The notes under the pieces were generated by a model. That model ran no database searches, had not been told where the DNA came from, and was given only the letters and a program-made list of their open reading frames with translations. Made by a program: the position numbers and the translations under genes. Below, one piece after another: positions 60,407-64,000 of a stretch of 64,000 nucleotides of DNA (position 1 is its first letter; every line of letters starts with the position of its first letter). Origin of the DNA: Candidatus Hermodarchaeota archaeon. Its GTDB lineage: Archaea; Asgardarchaeota; Hermodarchaeia; Hermodarchaeales; Hermodarchaeaceae. The stretch is taken from assembly GCA_016840065.1 (NCBI GenBank), contig JAEOTB010000054.1:1-64000 (forward strand), in the 5' to 3' direction.

Positions 60407-61219
60407 ATGTCGTTTTCGGGTCTAGTCAAGAAACACTGGGTCTATGTTCTTGTAGTAATAATTGCGGTGATTATAGGCGTTCTTGGCGTCCTAAATCCAG
60501 TAACCCTGCCGAACCCCCTTGAAGGGTTGCCTTTCGAAGACGTAATGCTTCTAGGTCTTTCGATGAACTCACTGATTCTACTTTGGGGCGTAGCCATCTA
60601 CCTGTTTTATCGATGGGTGATTACTGGGCAGCAGATATCATCGACACTATGTTGGGCGATAGCATTCCTAGTCTATGGATTTCTCTTTGTTGCCATGAGT
60701 GCCCAAGCCCTTGGTGTACCATGGGCCAACATGAAAAACGCACTGGTCTTCTTCGAGTTTCGCCAAGCGATGATCTGGTTCCTCGCCTTCCTCTGGCTCG
60801 GAGTCGCCATGCGACTGACTGAGAACTCACAGGTTCGCTATATCCCAGCTATATTGATAGTAGGTGTGAGTTATGTCTGGTTCGCATGGTGCTTGATTTC
60901 TCTCTATGGTGTCGTTCCCGATAACGTCTTGATTGATACGATTATGTATGGCTTTACCTTCGGTGTCCTGATTCCCGTTTGCTTCACGCTCGCGTACAGT
61001 TTCTTCCTTTATGGCCGCAAAGGAGGAATCAAAGCGCCCTATTACCTTGCTGCTGGGTTCACTTGGCTGGGCTTAACTTATGGCAGCTGGGCTCCGTGGC
61101 ATGGAACCAGTTTCTATTTCATCTGCTATTTCCTGTTCATGATATCACTAATACTCATAGCCATAGGCTTTTTGATGTTGTCAAGAGACGTGGAGCTCCA
61201 ACGGCTTCGTTCAAGATAG
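60407..61219 (+). CDS. Seven-helix membrane protein of unknown function
   Basis: 270 residues with about seven hydrophobic helices (VYVLVVIIAVIIGVLGV, LILLWGVAIYLFYRWVI, WAIAFLVYGFLFVAMSA, FLAFLWLGVAM and others), and a short charged C-terminus (SRDVELQRLRSR). There is no recognised motif; the size and helix count resemble archaeal sensor-like or 7TMR-type proteins but no cofactor lysine is evident. The region upstream (60158-60406) is an AT-rich divergent promoter region with TTTTATACG near 60325 and a direct repeat of ACGCGT around 60373-60391. Confidence 0.75.
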   Translation: MSFSGLVKKHWVYVLVVIIAVIIGVLGVLNPVTLPNPLEGLPFEDVMLLGLSMNSLILLWGVAIYLFYRWVITGQQISSTLCWAIAFLVYGFLFVAMSAQALGVPWANMKNALVFFEFRQAMIWFLAFLWLGVAMRLTENSQVRYIPAILIVGVSYVWFAWCLISLYGVVPDNVLIDTIMYGFTFGVLIPVCFTLAYSFFLYGRKGGIKAPYYLAAGFTWLGLTYGSWAPWHGTSFYFICYFLFMISLILIAIGFLMLSRDVELQRLRSR

Positions 61220-61355
61220 ACCACGTATAAAACGAAGAATCTTACCAGGTGAAATACCTAGGATTAGTTCAAGTAATTCGTTCGATATGCTAGTAAAAAG
61301 AAAAGAGAGGAAAGAGAGGCGACTCCTCTTTCCATTTGTACATCCAAGGAAGGTT

Positions 61356-61859
61356 CTATTTTCGGAAGTAGGTCAATGAAGGATCTGGTCTGCCGACAAA
61401 GCAGATGTATCTGAATCCGTATTTCTTGATGATATTGAAAGCCTGTCTAGCTTCTCCAGCGTTGCTCTCAAAGTCCATGATCCAATGTGATCCCTCGACA
61501 ATCTTCCATCGTCCATTGATTTCCTTTACTTCGATATTGGCTGGGTTGAAGCCGATTGCGTCTTCACCCGGGAATGGACCAGAGGGAGCCATTCTGCCAA
61601 CGAGGAAGTAGGTCATCGAAGGGTCAGGTCGTCCCACAAAGCAACTTCGGTTCATCCGGTAGTGCTTGATGATGGAAAAAGCTAGTCTAGCCTCTGCTTC
61701 GAGGTTTTCAAAGTCGAGAAGCCAACGGCGTCCTTGAATGATTTTCCAGCGTCCACGGACTTTTTTGACTTCGATTCGGTCGGGGTTGAAAGTAAGGCAG
61801 TCTTCTCTGACTGGTCTACGTATTTTTAGTCGTCCTTGCCATCTTGGTGGTCTACTCAT
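61356..61859 (-). CDS. Two-copy 80-residue repeat protein (CFVGRPDPS motif)
   Basis: 167 residues made of two copies of one domain with an exact 80-residue register. Copy 1 (20-88): CLTFNPDRIEVKKVRGRWKI, WLLDFE, EARLAF, RSCFVGRPDPSMTYF. Copy 2 (100-167): AIGFNPANIEVKEINGRWKI, WIMDFE, EARQAF, YICFVGRPDPSLTYF. There is no signal peptide or membrane helix. Similar GRWK...DF...CFVGRP units occur, to my knowledge, as unnamed repeats in diverse bacterial and some eukaryotic proteins. The pattern suggests a small beta-rich binding fold. Function unknown. Confidence 0.8.
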   Translation of the reverse strand: MSRPPRWQGRLKIRRPVREDCLTFNPDRIEVKKVRGRWKIIQGRRWLLDFENLEAEARLAFSIIKHYRMNRSCFVGRPDPSMTYFLVGRMAPSGPFPGEDAIGFNPANIEVKEINGRWKIVEGSHWIMDFESNAGEARQAFNIIKKYGFRYICFVGRPDPSLTYFRK

Positions 61860-61915
61860 ATTCAGTTCACCGTTTATCTTCGGGTCTTGCGTGGTTTATA
61901 TCTGCTTTCTTTTTC

Positions 61916-62884
61916 CTATTGGTCTTGAATTTGTAGTCCGAGGCGTGTGAAGAAATCGTTTAGGTCGATGTTTCCGCCGCTGATTATGACTCCGATTTTC
62001 TGGTCCTCCATAGGTAATCCGCTGTAAAGGAGTCCTGCCATGGAAACGGCGCCTGAGGGCTCTACGACGAGTTTCATTCGTTCCCATAGTATTCTCATCG
62101 CGACGAGTATTTCCTTTTCTGATACAGTGACGATGTCGTCGACCTTGTCACTGATTATTTTGAACGTGTGGCTTCCCAATGATGTGCGAAGGCCATCGGC
62201 TATCGTCTTGGGGTCAATTGAGGGGAGTATTTTACCTTCCTTAAGAGAACGGTAGGCGTCATCGGCGTTTTTGGGTTCCACACCGATTACATTCGCGTCT
62301 GGGCAAAGCCCCTTGGTTGCGATTGCTGTACCGCTTAGTAGTCCGCCTCCCCCAACTGGTGCGAAAATCCAGTCTAACGGACCGACTTCTTTTATCAGCT
62401 CATAAGCTGCTGTGCCGGCGCCGTGGATGACACGGAGATCATTGTAAGGGTGGATTAGGGTGTAGCCATGTTCTTCAATGAGTTCTGTTGTTCTCTTTTC
62501 ACGGTCAGCTGCAGAATTGCCACAGGTTATGATTTTTGCGCCGTAGCCGCGAGTTGCTTCCATCTTTATTGGTGATGAATTCTTTGGCATGACTATTGTA
62601 GCTTTGACGCCAAGCAGTATTGCAGCTAATGCCACTGCCTGTGCGTGGTTGCCTGAGGAGTGGGTAATGACTCCCTTTCGTCGCTCCGTTGTGGACAGCT
62701 GACTGATGGCGTTGTAGGCTCCTCTGAACTTGAAGGCACCAACCCGCTGGAAGTTTTCGCACTTGAAAAACACCTCTCCACCTGTAAGAGTGTTTACAGT
62801 CCGGCTAGTCATAACGGGAGTGTGATGAGTGACCTGTCGAATCCTGGCAAGGGCAGCTTCTACTTCTTCAAACATCTTGGACAC
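61916..62884 (-). CDS. Threonine/serine dehydratase-family PLP enzyme (fold type II)
   Basis: About 322 residues, a type II PLP enzyme. The Schiff-base lysine is in GAFKFRGAYNA, the substrate loop is SSGNHAQ, and the Gly-rich phosphate cup is APVGGGGLLSG. The C-terminal VEPSGAVSMA and GVIISGGNIDL are also typical. There is no C-terminal ACT domain, so it resembles catabolic threonine dehydratase, serine racemase or beta-hydroxyaspartate dehydratase rather than IlvA. GLRTSLGSHTF near residue 230 is shared with that eukaryotic-like racemase/dehydratase subgroup. Likely reaction: dehydration of L-threonine or L-serine to the oxoacid and ammonia. Start TTG at 62884, or ATG at 62875. Confidence 0.92.
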   Translation of the reverse strand: MSKMFEEVEAALARIRQVTHHTPVMTSRTVNTLTGGEVFFKCENFQRVGAFKFRGAYNAISQLSTTERRKGVITHSSGNHAQAVALAAILLGVKATIVMPKNSSPIKMEATRGYGAKIITCGNSAADREKRTTELIEEHGYTLIHPYNDLRVIHGAGTAAYELIKEVGPLDWIFAPVGGGGLLSGTAIATKGLCPDANVIGVEPKNADDAYRSLKEGKILPSIDPKTIADGLRTSLGSHTFKIISDKVDDIVTVSEKEILVAMRILWERMKLVVEPSGAVSMAGLLYSGLPMEDQKIGVIISGGNIDLNDFFTRLGLQIQDQ

Positions 62885-62927
62885 AACATTCGCTGAAGCA
62901 ACGAAGGAATATAGCGTTTCCTATCCA

Positions 62928-64000
62928 CTAGCCTTTCGGTAGTGGACGGAGTTGCTTGTAAATCGATTCAACGGTTTGCCATGCACCTTCTAGTGCCTCT
63001 TTATGGGTTGAAGCCACAGAATTCACAGTGCAGATAGGGTCCCCAAAGCCTGCGTGGCTACCTGGGATTGGAATATCCACGACATCAGGAATGAATCTAA
63101 GATCGGGAATCTCACAATGTTCCCGAGCGTAAACGATGATACGAGCACAGCTAGATGTGTGCAGAGGCGCCTCATCTGGGAGGTTTCCTTCGCAGGCAGC
63201 AAGATGTTGTTTCACTTGGTTGACACCCGTCGTTAGTTCTATGGCTTCAATGGTAGCCTGAAAACGGGGGTTAATTTCCATGAAATAAGGTGTGCCGTCT
63301 TGTGTAATTACAAAGTCGAGTCCGTTACTTCCTAGAAGTCCAAGGCTCTCAGTCATCTCTTCTGCTGTCGAAGCAAGGCCTGATAAGATAGAGGAGTCCG
63401 CCTTTAGAGGGATTACATTTCCACAGTAGGCTTTAGTGCGTTCTCGCCCCAGCTCTGGAAGCCCGATTAGTTGTTCATTGACTGAGACGGCACATGCTCT
63501 TTGACCAGTCCCGAGGACTGAGACACTGGCGTCTGTTCCTACTACTAGTTCCTGTACAATAACGGGCACTGAATCGAACGCATGATGAATCGCATAGCTG
63601 GCGGCTTCTTCTTCGGTACGTAGAACTCTGGTGTAGAAGCCACCGCTCCCATGATAGGGTTTGACAACGACTGGAAGAGCCAGTCTAGTAACTGCGTTCT
63701 TGAAGGTCTTTCGGGATTTTGCTGACTCTCCTACTGGAATTTCCGCGCCACAGCGCTGGGCCAAGTCAGCTGTTGCCTTGCGGTCGCGTGCAGATTTCAA
63801 GAGTTCAGGTGTATTACCTGTAAGAGGTCCAAGATTTGTTAGTGCCTCCCATTCAGTGGGGTTGTCATCGAAGCCCCCACCAACTAGTACATGCTGAACC
63901 CCACCACGCCCTATAAGGATTTGTTCTGCGCCCTCAATTAGTGTCTGTGTTGTGGGAATCGATGGACGGTCTGGACGTGCATCGGGTTGCTGGTCGAGCA
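62928..64000 (-). CDS. ATP-grasp family enzyme, 5' end beyond the window
   Basis: The ORF track starts at an internal TTG (63800), but the same frame stays open to the window edge and is clearly coding upstream: it reads HVLVGGGFDDNPTEWEALTN, LGPLTGNTPELLKSARDRKA. The visible part is at least 357 residues and its start lies outside. ATP-grasp features: PVVVKPYHGSGGFYTRVL, VPVIVQELVVGTDASVSVLG, YCGNVIPL, NGLDFVITQDGTPYFMEINP, RFQATIEAIE. The pattern fits the archaeal COG2232-type ATP-grasp group, some of which sit with H4MPT genes in methylotrophs (from memory). It forms an amide or similar bond using ATP; the substrates are unknown. Confidence 0.88.
   Translation of the reverse strand, partial: LDQQPDARPDRPSIPTTQTLIEGAEQILIGRGGVQHVLVGGGFDDNPTEWEALTNLGPLTGNTPELLKSARDRKATADLAQRCGAEIPVGESAKSRKTFKNAVTRLALPVVVKPYHGSGGFYTRVLRTEEEAASYAIHHAFDSVPVIVQELVVGTDASVSVLGTGQRACAVSVNEQLIGLPELGRERTKAYCGNVIPLKADSSILSGLASTAEEMTESLGLLGSNGLDFVITQDGTPYFMEINPRFQATIEAIELTTGVNQVKQHLAACEGNLPDEAPLHTSSCARIIVYAREHCEIPDLRFIPDVVDIPIPGSHAGFGDPICTVNSVASTHKEALEGAWQTVESIYKQLRPLPKG

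Noticed and set aside
62928-63800. ATP-grasp gene starting at the internal TTG
   Set aside because: The same frame remains open and protein-like to the window edge, so the start lies outside the window.
1-64000. tRNA, rRNA, insertion sequences and prophage genes
   Set aside because: Scanning intergenic regions gave no cloverleaf-like, rRNA-like or transposase-like sequence that I could support.

Overview
This 64 kb window comes from an archaeal chromosome. The best fit is an Asgard archaeon, probably close to Thorarchaeota; this is inferred from gene content, with no marker gene or search to confirm it. Supporting features are eukaryote-like proteins (a gelsolin-like domain protein, a Ras/Arf-type small GTPase, a longin-like coiled-coil protein, a class I/II-type histone deacetylase), archaeal tetrahydromethanopterin (H4MPT) biosynthesis genes, a Phr-like ArsR regulator beside an Hsp20 gene, TATA-box promoters (several placed as for leaderless mRNAs), frequent TTG/GTG starts and N-glycosylation-style surface proteins. 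I see no rRNA, tRNA, CRISPR array, insertion sequence or prophage.

Layout. 1-2.6 kb: the end of an acetate-transporter-family gene, a flavodiiron protein and a class V aminotransferase. 2.6-23.9 kb: one gene for a 7,109-residue cell-surface protein with a signal peptide, a very long ectodomain of Ig-like modules, one C-terminal membrane helix and a Pro/Glu-rich cytoplasmic tail. Its centre is ten tandem copies of a ~1.2 kb, four-module unit, giving 40 modules; 39 carry a single CPxGG cysteine motif and one has Thr instead. 24.3-28 kb: a longin/coiled-coil protein and a GT-C-like membrane protein. 28-33.9 kb: an M28-family aminopeptidase operon, the gelsolin-domain protein, a five-zinc-ribbon protein and a Nudix hydrolase. 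34-38 kb: the Hsp20/ArsR divergent pair with palindromic operators, a small coiled-coil protein, the HDAC-family deacetylase and the small GTPase.

38-45 kb is a glycan and membrane block: a DPM1-like glycosyltransferase, a sugar-phosphate nucleotidyltransferase, a UPF0104-type flippase-like protein, a DUF362 protein and two paralogous polytopic proteins, one fused to a methyltransferase-like domain. 45.4-48.9 kb holds the first H4MPT set (dihydropteroate-synthase-like protein, MptE, MptA). 49-55.9 kb holds two secreted parallel beta-helix proteins, with a methyltransferase and a double GNAT downstream. 56-57.2 kb holds small proteins, including a tandem duplicate pair and the stump of an FAD-linked oxidase. 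57.3-60.2 kb holds DUF447, beta-RFAP synthase (MptG) and a DUF1464 ASKHA-fold protein. 60.4-64 kb holds a polytopic membrane protein, an 80-residue-repeat protein, a threonine/serine dehydratase-family enzyme and an ATP-grasp protein that runs off the window.

Together the window suggests a heavily glycosylated cell surface (giant adhesin-like protein, beta-helix proteins, lipid-linked sugar enzymes), H4MPT-dependent C1 metabolism, and scattered cytoskeletal and trafficking-type proteins. The feature most likely to be undescribed in detail is the giant protein with its regular DABC higher-order repeat, conserved one-cysteine motif and duplicated helical motif in the cytoplasmic tail.
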